The notes beneath the pieces were generated by a model. The model made no database searches. It was not told the DNA's origin and saw nothing but the letters and a program-made list of their open reading frames with translations. Shown here one piece after another: positions 42,172 to 52,625 of a stretch of DNA of 64,000 nucleotides. The stretch spans positions 2,500,001 through 2,564,000 of the forward strand of contig JAJTWR010000021.1 in assembly GCA_021613335.1 (NCBI GenBank), written 5' to 3'. Every line of letters begins with the position of its first letter. Position 1 is the first letter of the stretch. Origin of the DNA: Whitmania pigra. Lineage: Eukaryota; Annelida; Clitellata; Hirudinida; Haemopidae. A program made the translations under genes and the position numbers.

Positions 42172-42968
42172 AAGTAAAGATCATCAGTTGAAGATCTCAT
42201 CAACATCAACCTTCTTCAGGACATCGCAGCAACAACTTGTTGACACACCATGCATGTAACCAGGACATCAACCAGTCACCGCAACAATTAGTGACTCCAA
42301 CATCAGCGACCGTCTGATCGGGCTAGAGACAACACGAGCAGAGGACAGGCTAGAGACCACCCGAAGAGAGCACAGGCTACGCACCACCCGAGGAGAACAC
42401 AGGCAACACAAGAGCTCACTCAGCAGGAACAGCTCTCTACCCACGTACATCACATCCGGAGTGTGCTTGTACTACGATCTAGAGAAGGCCCAACACCCCT
42501 GCTCCTTGCAACATCAAACCTCAAAGCAACGAAGGCTTCGACCTCCAAGGCTGAGTAACAGCAGTTGGGAATCATCCGCCCCTCTTCCAGCCTACACATG
42601 GGTATCAAATCTCTTCACTCATTTTTTTTTCTCGGTAGATGGCCAGTTGTTAGGCATTCGCCACGTAAGAACAACTGCCTACTATCCTGCTACAACATAA
42701 CGGTGGACCGTCAACTCATCGCGCAAAACGCCACCAACACCTGGACTGATCTCCTGCCCACGGTTCATCCGGGCAATCATCATGGAAGACCTCCAGTGAT
42801 CACTAACCGTGCTCTTTTACGGGACAACTTTAAAAGGCAACAACCAAACCAGCAACACTACTGGCTCAACCTCAAACACGTTCCGGACAAAGTTCACTGG
42901 CCCAAGAGACTCGAAGACTACGAGTCCTGATTTTTCGTTCGCCAGCTTGCTCTCTGGTGGGGGAGTAT

Positions 42969-43342
42969 TGTTGGACACTGAACTTCGTCCTACTTGCATC
43001 ATCACACACAAACTCCAGGCGCACAACACTAGGAACGTCGGACACAGAACTTCGGCCCAACTCCGCCAGGCCACAAACGTGCAGGACAGCAACAGTGACT
43101 CAGCGCATAGCAGTGGACTCCTTTGTTTGAAGTCCTAGCGAAAGTCTATTTAAACAACAGCAGGAGACTCTCGTCAGCTCGCCTCGTTCGTCTCCAACTT
43201 CGCTTGGTTTTGACTCATTCCTCGTTTCTGCTTGGCCGCATCGGCTCTTGTCTCGATGGGCTCTCGACGCTTGTCTCCGGACTCTATCTCGTGTTTGTTA
43301 ATAAATCTCTGTTAGTTTTATGTTGCAGTTACGTACGCAACA
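42969..43342 (+). repeat. TRIM 3' LTR (374 bp)
   Basis: Same sequence as the 5' LTR without the SINE insert; preceded by CTCTGGTGGGGGAGTAT. Confidence 0.92.
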
Positions 43343-43699
43343 CTACACAATCAGGGTCCAAACAAAAAAGATTCAAAATATAGATTTTTTAGATTATTTT
43401 ATTCAGTTATTATTGAATATCCAGGCTTAGACTGGGTCGCCGGGACATCGGGAAATTCCCGGTGGGCTGGAGGCCGCCAACTCCCAAAAGAAAGTTATTA
43501 TATTTTTAGTTTTAACTGAAATTACCGCTGATTATATGATAGCTTAAAATAATAGTTTGTATTAAAAATAACCAAACTGAAACAGCAAAATAGGAGTCTA
43601 AATATATTTATATAATAAGCTTCCGACGTCAATGGCTATAACATTAATTTTAACGCGAAATTATATTATTTTTCAATAAAATATTTTTTTACACAAACG

Positions 43700-44235
43700 T
43701 GTAATAGCTATAGTCAATTGTACATCAACGACTGGAAAAGGAATGTGTGATTTGTTTTGTGGCGTCTTTGAAAAGTTAGGCATTGACGTGGGTAAATGTA
43801 TTGGCAATTCCACCGATGGTGCGTCTAAATAAGCAAGGTCAATACAACGTATTCAATGCCTGGTTTCTCCGGGCCAGATTCATGGATAGTGTTATGCCCG
43901 TGTCTTAAATTTGGTAATGGGTGACGTCACTAAAAAAGCGGTTGAATTTGCGACTTTATTTGGGGTTTTAAACACATGTACAGTCTTTCTTCTGGAATCA
44001 TATTTACGATTCAATGTTTGGCGTGAATTTAGCAAATTGAAGCACATATACGTAATTGGTGAAACCCTTGGTGGACAAAACACAGAGCCTTTACTAAAAT
44101 ATTTGGAAATTTCTTCATCAAACCTTCAAATCAAGAAACACAAGTTATCGATTTTTTGTACATTGACATGCTTCAAACATTTCATGATATTTCTACTTTA
44201 AACAAATTCAATAATGATGTCCGATACAGAGCAAA
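43700..44235 (+). pseudogene. hAT transposase, N-terminal part of core
   Basis: KGMCDLFCGVFEKLGIDVGK, CIGNSTDGASK, CYARVLNLVMGDVTKKAVEF and CTVFLLESYLRFNVWREF are the ordered blocks of ZMYM1-like hAT transposases (GNSTDGAxNM...CYAHxLNLVxxDxT...VFxxxSYxRxxVW). Stops at 43828 and 43890. The last codons (DVRYRAKAF) abut the LINE. Confidence 0.8.
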
Positions 44236-46325
44236 AGCTTTTCAGTGATCCTTATAGATATGGGAGAGCGTTACTCGACCCTCCGAAGTCTGGTGAGCTT
44301 TGTGTAGGTAAAGACGAACTGGAAGAGCACCTTACTAATACGTATAGTGATTCTCTTCGTCACATTCCCCTTCCTGTGAGACAAGACATTCCAGTGGTGC
44401 CTCTCCCTACCAGTGTTTTTAGCTTGACATCTCCGTCGATTGAGGACGTGAGGCGTGTTGTTAGGAAAGCTAGGAACCGTTCGGCGCCGGGTCCCAATGG
44501 AATTCCCTACCTTTTGTATAAAAGATGCCCTAAGGTGCTGTATTTGCTGCACTCCCTCATCGAAAGGGCTTGGCAGTCAGGCATTGTAGATGATGAGTGG
44601 AGAGTCGCAGAAGGCGTCTATATACCAAAGGAACGGGACTCCATTCGCCTAAATCAATTCAGACCTATTTCGCTGTTGAATGTAGAAGGGAAGATATTTT
44701 TCTCTGTGATTGCATCGAGACTCACTGAGTATGTTTTGACCAATAAGTACGTTGATACATCGATTCAGAAGGGAGGTGTTCCAGGCGTGCCTGGTTGCAT
44801 AGAGCACTCCTCCATGATTTGGGAGGCTATTCAAAGAGCCAAGAGGCGCCGCCTGAGTTTGTACGTTGTGTGGCTCGACTTGGCGAATGCATACGGGTCG
44901 GTGCCACACCAACTCATATGGAAAACGTTGGAGATTCACCATGTGCCGCGTCACGTAATTCAAATTATTCAGACGTATTTTGACGGGTTTATGATGAGGT
45001 TCTCCACCAAGACGTACACGACTAAGTGGGTTCCTCTGGAGGTGGGTATTGCAATGGGGTGTGCAATATCACCTTCCCTTTTTGTACTGGCGATGCAACT
45101 TCTGCTCAACGCAGCCGGGTCTAATGTTCCAGAGGCGCATTTAGGTAAGGGTCTCTATATGCCTTCGGTGAAAGCGTTTATGGATGACACCACCCTAGTA
45201 ATGAATAGAAGACCGGCAGTTCAGAACACTTTGAACAAGTTCAATGGCCTTCTTGGGTGGTGTCGAATGGCTTTTAAACCTGCGAAGTCGAGAAGTCTTG
45301 CCCTTGTTAAAGGGAAAGTCTGCAGCGACATCTCGTTTGTTGTAGCGGGTCAACGGGTTCCTACAGTTTCCGAGGAACCGGTTAAGAGCCTAGGCAGAGT
45401 GTTTAATGATTCGCTGAACGATAGGAGCCAAGAGAGTTGCACTGTCGAACAGGCTGTTGTGGGTTTGAAGGCAATCGGAGAGGCACCATTGCAGGGAAGG
45501 TTTAAGGTGTGGTTGTTCCAGTTTGTGCTTCTACCAAGGTTGCTGTGGCCATTGACGATCTATGAGATCGGTTTGCCCACAGTCGAAGGATTAGAGAGGA
45601 AAGTTAGCAGATACATCAGATCGTGGCTTGGGCTACCTCCAGGGATGTCATCTGTTGCCCTCTACAGTAAGAGCTCAAAATTAAGGTTACCTCTTCGTTC
45701 CCTGGTGGAAGAGTATGAGGTCTCTAAAATAAGGACGCAGTGGATGTTGAATAACTCTGCGGACATCAGGATCCGCGAAGTTAGACCACTGTTAAGAACT
45801 AAAAGGAAGTTCTCAGCACAGGATGAAATCGATAAGTCAGTCGCGGAACTGACGTTCGAAGAAATGCGAGGTCCTATTCAATCGGGTCGTCAGGCTGTTG
45901 GGTGGAACCACTTCGCAAAATGGTCTGAGTCTTGCCCTGCGATTAGGGCAAGGCTTATTATTCAGGAGAGGAGGAGAGATTTAGAAAAAGATCGAGTCAT
46001 TAAGGCAGTGCAGCAGGCACAGCAGGGTCGATGGACCGCGTGGGAAGACGTGGTTCAGCGTTCCATCGGTTGGAACGAGATATGGAGAATGTCTCCATAT
46101 CGTCTGGCCTTTCTGATAAGATCGATTTATGACCAACTTCCCTCTAAGGACAATTTGCGAAGATGGGGTTTAACGGAAGACTGCAAATGTGAGCTCTGCG
46201 GCGGCTTCGAGACACTTCATCATGTGCTCTCAAGTTGCGCATATGCCCTCGACAATGGTTGGTACACTTGGCGACACAATAAGGTCCTAAAGGAAGTGGT
46301 AGAAGCTACCAAAACGCGGCGGTAG
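44214..46325 (+). CDS. R2-superfamily (Hero-like) LINE ORF: RT and zinc finger
   Basis: 703 codons; the first ~8 (MMSDTEQK) are contributed by the hAT, so the ATG is not the element's own and the copy is 5'-truncated at about 44236. RT motifs: APGPNG (91-96), FRPISLLNVEGKIF (149-162), WLDLANAYGSVPH (220-232), MGCAISPSLFVLA (281-293), FMDD (322-325, catalytic), WCRMAFKPAKSRSLALVKG, VKSLGR. A thumb and linker with LPRLLWPLTIYE and IRSWLGLPPG follow, then a CCHC finger CKCELCGGFETLHHVLSSC near residue 660, and YTWRHNKVLKEV. It stops at 46323 only because of a frameshift at the A-run 46311-46315; the endonuclease continues in the next frame. Otherwise uninterrupted, hence young. Confidence 0.92.
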   Translation: MMSDTEQKLFSDPYRYGRALLDPPKSGELCVGKDELEEHLTNTYSDSLRHIPLPVRQDIPVVPLPTSVFSLTSPSIEDVRRVVRKARNRSAPGPNGIPYLLYKRCPKVLYLLHSLIERAWQSGIVDDEWRVAEGVYIPKERDSIRLNQFRPISLLNVEGKIFFSVIASRLTEYVLTNKYVDTSIQKGGVPGVPGCIEHSSMIWEAIQRAKRRRLSLYVVWLDLANAYGSVPHQLIWKTLEIHHVPRHVIQIIQTYFDGFMMRFSTKTYTTKWVPLEVGIAMGCAISPSLFVLAMQLLLNAAGSNVPEAHLGKGLYMPSVKAFMDDTTLVMNRRPAVQNTLNKFNGLLGWCRMAFKPAKSRSLALVKGKVCSDISFVVAGQRVPTVSEEPVKSLGRVFNDSLNDRSQESCTVEQAVVGLKAIGEAPLQGRFKVWLFQFVLLPRLLWPLTIYEIGLPTVEGLERKVSRYIRSWLGLPPGMSSVALYSKSSKLRLPLRSLVEEYEVSKIRTQWMLNNSADIRIREVRPLLRTKRKFSAQDEIDKSVAELTFEEMRGPIQSGRQAVGWNHFAKWSESCPAIRARLIIQERRRDLEKDRVIKAVQQAQQGRWTAWEDVVQRSIGWNEIWRMSPYRLAFLIRSIYDQLPSKDNLRRWGLTEDCKCELCGGFETLHHVLSSCAYALDNGWYTWRHNKVLKEVVEATKTRR

Positions 46326-46849
46326 CTAAAGCAAATTCTCGCAAGATTGCATTACAGCGGAAGGTATACTTCCTGCGAGAGGGCTTTTCACTACACTGTA
46401 AGAAAAATAGACTCCCTCCGAGGAGAGACATTCTTGCAGAAGCTAATGATTGGACTGTCGCAGCCGACCTGGAAGGTTTGAGACAATATCCCCAGCTGCT
46501 TAAGGATAGCGGCAGGAGGCCGGATGTTGTTCTCGCTTCGTCGTCGTCAGGCGCTCTCATTTTGATAGAGTTGACCGTCCCGTGGGAAGATAGGATTGAA
46601 GCAAGTAATGTGCTGAAAGAAGAGAAATACTCTGAGCTAGCGAAAGATCTAGAGGTCAGCGGGTTTCGAGTAACGCTAATGCCCATTGAAGTTGGGGCGA
46701 GAGGTTTGGTTGGTAAGTCAGCCTACACGTTCCTCACTAAAATAGGTTTATCGAGCCGGGAAAGAACTAGGGCTATGATAAAAATGTCGGAGGCTGCAGA
46801 GGCAGCATCGTGTTGGATTTGGGAGATGAGAGGTCGTAAGCGTTGCTAA
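46326..46849 (+). CDS. Hero-like LINE ORF continuation: restriction-like endonuclease
   Basis: Read in the frame +1 relative to the upstream ORF. VYFLREGFS, then RRPDVVLASSSSGALILIEL and TVPWEDR give the PD...(D/E)LT signature of restriction-like endonucleases of R2-superfamily LINEs. The following EEKYSELAKDLEVSGF, MPIEVGARGLVGKSAY and SEAAEAASCWIWEMRGRKRC (stop 46847-46849) are the family C-terminus. A single small indel near 46313 separates it from the RT frame. I do not rejoin the frames here. Confidence 0.9.
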
Positions 46850-47261
46850 GAATAGAGATCGCGGTTTGGTTGTTGATTGTTGACGCGCGCATTCGCAAAT
46901 GACGTAAAAACGCGATTGAGCGTTTGAGGCAATATATGCGCGCGTCCGGTGAGCGTATATTTCTAAGTGTCGGCGGCCGCTTCAAAGAAATTATAACGCT
47001 CAGTTTGCATTATATGAGATCGATGCACAAAGGTCGTCGTGAATTTCATCGATCATCATATAACGTGCGGTGCGTTGCGATGAAGTCGGATAGGTAGGGT
47101 TTTCACCGACAGGGACACCCGCCTGATCAACGGGTGTGTGGCCCACCCCTCGAGAACGTCAGGAGTTTGGGCCGAAACGTTTGATGACGGGGGCACTCCT
47201 CTGATGATTCCCTGTCGGTTAGCTCCGCGGTAGGAGTTTCTAAGTTCTGTTAGATTCATTG
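46850..47261 (+). mobile_element. Hero-like LINE 3' UTR
   Basis: GACAGGGACACCCGCCTGAT at 47104, GGGCCGAAACGTTTGATGAC at 47170, CCTGTCGGTTAGCTCCGCGG at 47212, then hAT codons resume (FEFILTAQLFLKIFEH). Two other copies of this 3' UTR occur: 9440-9544/13820 and 58850-59000. The true 3' end lies between 47240 and 47261. Confidence 0.8.
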
Positions 47262-48230
47262 ACAAGTTTTGAATTTATTCTAACTGCACAATTATTTTTG
47301 AAAATATTTGAACACACAACGCAATTATCGGAATAGTTTCAAACAACTGGAATGGATATACTACGAGACTATAAGATGGTTCAAGACTGTATCAATAAAT
47401 TAAGCAAAGTAGATAGAAATTTTGATTCCATTTTTCAAGCAGCTACAAATTTCTCAAAATTTGCAAACAATGAACTAGAAAAAATGAATCTCGACATTTA
47501 ATTGCAGACTGTTTTGAATGAAAAAAGAATTATAGTCAACCAACAACTTGAAAGTGCGAAAGATAAATTTCGTGTCAATGTTCACTGGTTATGGATCAAG
47601 TAATTAATAGTTTAAAACATAAAACATTCTCTAAGCATGGTTGTCTTTACGCTGATTTATCTTGTTTAGATCCAAGAAATTTTGCAGAAATTTTGAAAAG
47701 AATGCCTAGTGATGCACTGCTGCACCTGAGTGGGTTGCTCAAAAAATTTGATGATACTGTAACAAAAGATCGGCTTCAAACTGAATTATTGGATTTTGCA
47801 AGTAAATGGGAAAATTTTCAAACAACTCTTGAAGATGAATATAATTTGATCTTTGAAATGGAAGTATCGGACTCTGTCTCAGACAACATTCTGAATCAGT
47901 AGAATTACTTGAAAATTAATCTTACCATCCGACAGTTGAAAACAGCAACAACCACAGAAATAAATGCAAATCTTGCAAAAAATGTATTGTTTGTTCTCCA
48001 GAAGTTTAATTTGCATAGTCTTGCTTATTCAAATTTGTATCTGGCTTACAAATTTGTGTTGACATAATCCTCATGACAAGTTGCTTGTGAGAGGTCGTTT
48101 TCAAAATTGAAATACATTTTGAACAGATTAAGAAATTCGCTGAGCCAATCAACTTTACAATCATTCTTCCAAGAATCAATAATGAAATCATTGATGTTTT
48201 AGCATCGACTAGTGAAACGATTAAAAAGCT
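47262..48230 (+). pseudogene. hAT transposase, C-terminal part
   Basis: FEFILTAQLFLKIFEHTTQL, MVQDCINKLSKVDRNFDSIF, CLYADLSCLDPRNFAEI (47641-47690) and ERSFSKLKYILNRLRNSLSQ (48090-48150; C-terminal dimerisation block). Five or so stops, same order as in ZMYM1-like hATs. Confidence 0.82.
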
Positions 48231-48817
48231 ATTACACTGGTTAATAGCGAACAGAAATTTTAGACTCTAGTGTTTCTTATGTTTAAGTTGTTAAAACTAG
48301 GAGTTATTTAACTGTTTAAAGTTGTTTTGCATAATTACGAATTTGAACATGTAATAAATAAAAAGATTCTTGCAACTTAAAGTAGTGTTTATGAACTTTA
48401 AAATTTTATTATTATATATGAAATAATTATAGAAACTAAAAATATATAAAAATTAAATTAAATTAAAAATAAGTAAATATTAATATATTGAAAAATTGTA
48501 TATGAAACTAATGATGAAATGGGCCAACATGACCAAATTTCCCCTAGCAGGTTTTTTAAGCCAGTCCGACCCTGTTAATAACACATTGACACATGAACAC
48601 CTGCATTAGTGGGAATGGTGAATAGAGATGTGAGCGTGAAATATTTCAATTGTTTTATTTCAAAATGTTTTGTTCTTTTTGAAATATTTCAACACAAAAA
48701 AACCACAAAAAAACATAAAAAACAAAACAAAAAATTTATAACTTTAAAAATGAAGTTTTGATGTTCTAAAGAAACCACCCTTGTCCTGAAATAATTATTT
48801 TTTAAGTTTCCCGATGC

Positions 48818-49372
48818 CTAGCTATATAATTTACAATTGTGCCTTCTGGTAGAAGCACTTTTTGTGGCTTCGAAAAACTGTTCAGGCAAAAGGCCTTCCC
48901 TTCCCGATAAAATTTTGAATGCCTCGATGAGTTCCCCTCTATTTCTTCTCTTTTCCAGAGTTGTTAATTTACATCTACTTAATCTTTCCTCGTAACTCAG
49001 CTTTCCAAAACCTTCTATCATCCTGGTTTCCCTTTTTTGTACTCTTTCCAACACTTCTACATCTTTTCTCAAATGAGGGTTCCACACTTGCACACAGTAC
49101 TCAAGATGTGGCTTTACTAATGCCTTATACAATCTCAGTATTACATACTTGTCCCTACTCACTAATGTTCTCTTTATCATTCCAAGTACTCTGTTTGCTT
49201 TTTTAGCAACTTCCATGCACTGTTGAGATGCTTTTCCGTTGTTCTGCATTATTACCCCCGGATCCCTTTCATGATTAGACTGCTCCAGAAAGCTTCCTCC
49301 AAATACATATTCAACTTTCGTGTTTTTGAATCCCATATGCATAATGGAGCATTTGCTTACTTTGAAAAGCAT
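48818..49372 (-). pseudogene. CR1-like LINE RT C-terminal fragment, copy 1
   Basis: 184 codons: MLFKVSKCSIMHMGFKNTKV, NNGKASQQCMEVAKKANRVL, YKALVKPHLEYCVQVWNPHL, VQKRETRMIEG and KLTTLEKRRNRGELIEAFKI, the post-catalytic RT/thumb of CR1-type LINEs. The frame is open but lacks the YADD core, so it is a 5'-truncated copy. Identical to copy 2. Confidence 0.85.
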
Positions 49373-49818
49373 CTGCCAATCTTCTGCCTATTTGAATAAC
49401 TTGTTAAAGTCTTCCTTAAGTATATCCAGTGTTTCAGTGCATATTCATTTATCCAAAATGATAAACGGAACCAACTCACCACAATCAGGGCTACAAAACT
49501 GGTTTTTATTCCCCAAAACTTAAAGCTGTAAGCTTCTTCAGAGGGTAATTACAACTCTGAAGCAGAAGACTATTTGGTGAAATGGACTCAAAACTTGATT
49601 TAAATTAGCACTGTTGCTCTAGTTTTGTATTATTTTTTACTTATGTTGCAATAAACTTGTTTAACTAATCATGAACCATCGCTTTTCAACAAATTTAAAA
49701 AAAACAAAAAAAAACATAAAAAACAAAACAAAAAATTTATAACTTTAAAAATGAAGTTTTGATGTTCTAAAGAAACCACCCTTGTCCTGAAATAATTATT
49801 TTTTAAGTTTCCCGATGC

Positions 49819-50373
49819 CTAGCTATATAATTTACAATTGTGCCTTCTGGTAGAAGCACTTTTTGTGGCTTCGAAAAACTGTTCAGGCAAAAGGCCTTCC
49901 CTTCCCGATAAAATTTTGAATGCCTCGATGAGTTCCCCTCTATTTCTTCTCTTTTCCAGAGTTGTTAATTTACATCTACTTAATCTTTCCTCGTAACTCA
50001 GCTTTCCAAAACCTTCTATCATCCTGGTTTCCCTTTTTTGTACTCTTTCCAACACTTCTACATCTTTTCTCAAATGAGGGTTCCACACTTGCACACAGTA
50101 CTCAAGATGTGGCTTTACTAATGCCTTATACAATCTCAGTATTACATACTTGTCCCTACTCACTAATGTTCTCTTTATCATTCCAAGTACTCTGTTTGCT
50201 TTTTTAGCAACTTCCATGCACTGTTGAGATGCTTTTCCGTTGTTCTGCATTATTACCCCCGGATCCCTTTCATGATTAGACTGCTCCAGAAAGCTTCCTC
50301 CAAATACATATTCAACTTTCGTGTTTTTGAATCCCATATGCATAATGGAGCATTTGCTTACTTTGAAAAGCAT
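49819..50373 (-). pseudogene. CR1-like LINE RT C-terminal fragment, copy 2
   Basis: Same 184 codons as copy 1, without a difference that I can see, 1,001 bp downstream. Confidence 0.85.
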
Positions 50374-50819
50374 CTGCCAATCTTCTGCCTATTTGAATAA
50401 CTTGTTAAAGTCTTCCTTAAGTATATCCAGTGTTTCAGTGCATATTCATTTATCCAAAATGATAAACGGAACCAACTCACCACAATCAGGGCTACAAAAC
50501 TGGTTTTTATTCCCCAAAACTTAAAGCTGTAAGCTTCTTCAGAGGGTAATTACAACTCTGAAGCAGAAGACTATTTGGTGAAATGGACTCAAAACTTGAT
50601 TTAAATTAGCACTGTTGCTCTAGTTTTGTATTATTTTTTACTTATGTTGCAATAAACTTGTTTAACTAATCATGAACCATCGCTTTTCAACAAATTTAAA
50701 AAAAACAAAAAAAAACATAAAAAAAACAATTAAAAAAACCATTAAAAAAACTCATAAAAAACTCGGACCAAAAAAAAACATGTTTTTTTTACATCTCTAA
50801 TGGTGAAATTGTTTCCTGG

Positions 50820-51600
50820 ATGCCAAAATAGCAGACACGCCTGGCTTTAGATTTGATGTCCCCAAAATCAATAGTGACCTGAGATTATCATCGGACAAGT
50901 TTGTTCTCAAATTGTTCTTCTAGTATTTCATTCTTGAAAATGTTGTGTTCATACAAGTTTGTTGTTCCAATGATTGAAAGGTATCTTGATGCAAAGTTGT
51001 TGATGTTAGGAAAGTCTTCCTTGGTAAAAAAAAACTGGTAAAAAAACACCTGTCATTTTTTAAACTTGTCATCGCTTGCAACTCAATGCCCATCAGCTGC
51101 AGTTTATCTGGTCAACTAGCCACATTTGCATGAAATGGGTTTTGAAACAGTCTCACTTCTTCTGCCTTTGAAAACCGCTCCTGAAACTGCAGCTGGAGGT
51201 CCTTGATGATGCAAATGGCGTGAGGAAATCATCTGTTGGTTTAGCCATGAAGACCTTGCACTGCTGAAACTGCGTCAAGTTGTTGTTCCAAAAACATGAC
51301 AAGTTTAGATCTGAAGTCCTTTAGATGGGTGTATAGATCCGAAACTATATTTTCTCTCCTTGCAGTTTTATGTTCAGAAAATTTAAATTACTAGTTACTA
51401 CTAGTTGCAGCAAAGACCAATTTCCTCTTGACCATTAATCCCTGTTTTTCCAAAAACAAAACATCTATGATACGTTCTAAGTTCATTCTATTCTTTTCTA
51501 TTTCTTTTCGTTCTGCTGTTAAAAGACAAGACAATACAATTCTATCATTAAACAAACGGAATTTTGTAAGCAAAAGTTCTTTCTCTGCTTTTTTGTGACT
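50820..51600 (-). pseudogene. hAT transposase (GTF2IRD2/ZBED-like) remnant
   Basis: Leftwards: ERIIDVLFLEKQGLMVKRKL (51430-51480), DLYTHLKDFRSKLVMFLEQ (51280-51340), CIIKDLQLQFQERFSKAEEV (51160-51215), NPFHANV and PDKLQLMGIELQAM (51070-51150), then FSRMKYxKNNLRTNLSDDNL and LKPGVSAILASRKQFH (50820-50960). This order and the NLRTxLxDxxL end are those of GTF2IRD2/SCAND3-like hAT transposases. Interrupted by stops. Confidence 0.75.
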
Positions 51601-52386
51601 TTAACTACCTTCATTTTTTTCAATTTTGTGGATACCTTTAGCAAAGTTTTTGCTCAGGATTCACTTCCTAAACAATCGCAGCAGCAATCTTTGTCTGATT
51701 CATCAGATGTCTTGCTGAATGGAAAAAATATAGTATTATAGAAATTGTTTTAGGCTTAGCAGCAATACATAATTATGACAAAATGCATGCAAGATAAGCA
51801 ATTGACAAACTTATGAAAGTTATCATATGCGATGTTCGATTAAATTTCTGATTTGCTATTTACAACCAAATATTATTAAGCCGAGCCACCACCAATCGTA
51901 ATTTTTAAATAAATTAAATAAAATCGTACTTACCCTGTGTATTTAGATCAATGTTTTTGATTTTAAGAAGATTCGTCTAATTTTGTTTATATTATTTTAA
52001 GTAGCAGACGAGCTCATGATGGCGATAACTAGAATGACAAAGATAAACAAAAGTTATAAACTTTAAAAGGCCCCATTTTTTGGAAAATGCCGCTCCCCAC
52101 TGACCGAAATAATCAAGTCTTAAACAAGCAGCAAACCATTTAAAACCTCCGCCGCTAGATGGCATTATATCATCTCATTGACTGTGAACAGAATAGAAAA
52201 AGTAAGCAGCGAATAAGGTCTTGCAATGTAGTGGTCGGTTGGAAAACATAGCGCGCTACTCCGCGCCTCAATTGTAATTCGGTAAATGTCCACGTAACCG
52301 ATCTTGGCAGGATACACGTAAATTTCCGTAATTTTTTTCCGTAGATAAAAAGGTTTCCGCGGGCCATGACATATGACGTTTATTTA
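51601..52386. other. Unassigned DNA
   Basis: No gene recognised. 51640-51740 may carry N-terminal codons of the hAT to the left. The rest is AT-rich until 52150. Confidence 0.35.
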
Positions 52387-52425
52387 TTTTTTATTTATTT
52401 GATTATAGTCCGTTGCATAACTGAC
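52387..52425 (-). mobile_element. SINE family B, 3' tail
   Basis: TTTATTTATTTGATTATAGT then CCGTTGCATAACTGACA, inverted form of the tail. Confidence 0.6.
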
Positions 52426-52449
52426 ATATGACGTGGTTTGGAGACCCTG

Positions 52450-52525
52450 ATGTAGTGGATAGGGCTTCGACTCCCGCGGTGGCAGCGCGGGCTCGAATCC
52501 CCTTGAGGGAACTCCGTCCCTCTCG
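52450..52525 (+). mobile_element. tRNA-like SINE head (family B)
   Basis: TGTAGTGGATAGGGCTTCGA (A-box-like) and GCGGGCTCGAATCCCC (B-box GGCTCGAATCC) followed by TTGAGGGAACTCCGTCC, the same junction as at 20575. No cloverleaf acceptor pairing or CCA context, so SINE head rather than a tRNA gene. Confidence 0.6.
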
Positions 52526-52625
52526 CTTGCCTTGCCGGCGCTATTTTAGTTTGTTTTAATAACTTATTATCGGGGTTGTTATTAGGCTGGTGAAGTGCGT
52601 TACAAGAGTTTATATTTTAATTAAA

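Larger units (their letters stand above)
41708..43342 (+). mobile_element. TRIM: non-autonomous LTR retrotransposon, 1.6 kb
   Basis: LTRs at 41708-42155 and 42969-43342 (TGTTGGACACTG...ACGTACGCAACA). Internal part 42156-42968 (813 bp) has a primer site TGGTGACCCCGTC three bases inside the LTR (tRNA-Trp type) and a purine tract GGTGGGGGAG before the 3' LTR, but no gag, RT or integrase. CTAC lies at both outer borders (41704-41707, 43343-43346). The LTRs differ by a 61-bp SINE tail insertion plus one small indel; otherwise nearly identical. It must have been mobilised in trans by an autonomous element. Confidence 0.92.
43422..48574 (+). mobile_element. hAT element (CAGG..TAGACTGG ends), split by a Hero-like LINE
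   Basis: Left end CAGGCTTAGACTGGGTCGCC plus GGGAAATTCCCGGTGGGC, right end (inverted) GGGCCAACATG...GCCAGTCCGACCCTG: the CAGGGxCGGACTGGC...GGTGGGCC terminus of ZMYM1/ZBED-type hATs. Transposase relics on both sides of the LINE (43700-44235, 47262-48230). Target duplication not matched. Original size without the LINE would be about 2.1 kb. Confidence 0.8.
48623..50798. mobile_element. Insertion with 9-bp target duplication containing a 1,001-bp tandem duplication
   Basis: AATGGTGAA is found at 48614-48622 and 50799-50807. The insert begins (T)AGAGATGTGAG and ends ACATCTCT, a short inverted pair. Inside are A-rich flanks and two copies of the same CR1-like LINE fragment at an exact 1,001-bp offset (about 48702-49702 and 49703-50703). 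A 9-bp duplication fits Mutator-like elements; no transposase is present. Confidence 0.7.

Noticed and set aside
41588..43383. Several 60-130-codon open frames on both strands
   Set aside because: All lie over the TRIM LTRs and its non-coding interior; no domain similarity and the same frames recur in both LTRs.
41648..52449. A single 10.8-kb hAT element between CAGGGGTCTCCAAAC and GTTTGGAGACCCTG
   Set aside because: The ends match, but the intervening DNA contains other complete elements and no single transposase; two independent copies are more likely.
52450..52525. tRNA gene
   Set aside because: A- and B-box-like sequence but no acceptor-stem pairing or proper anticodon arm; the downstream junction matches SINE family B.
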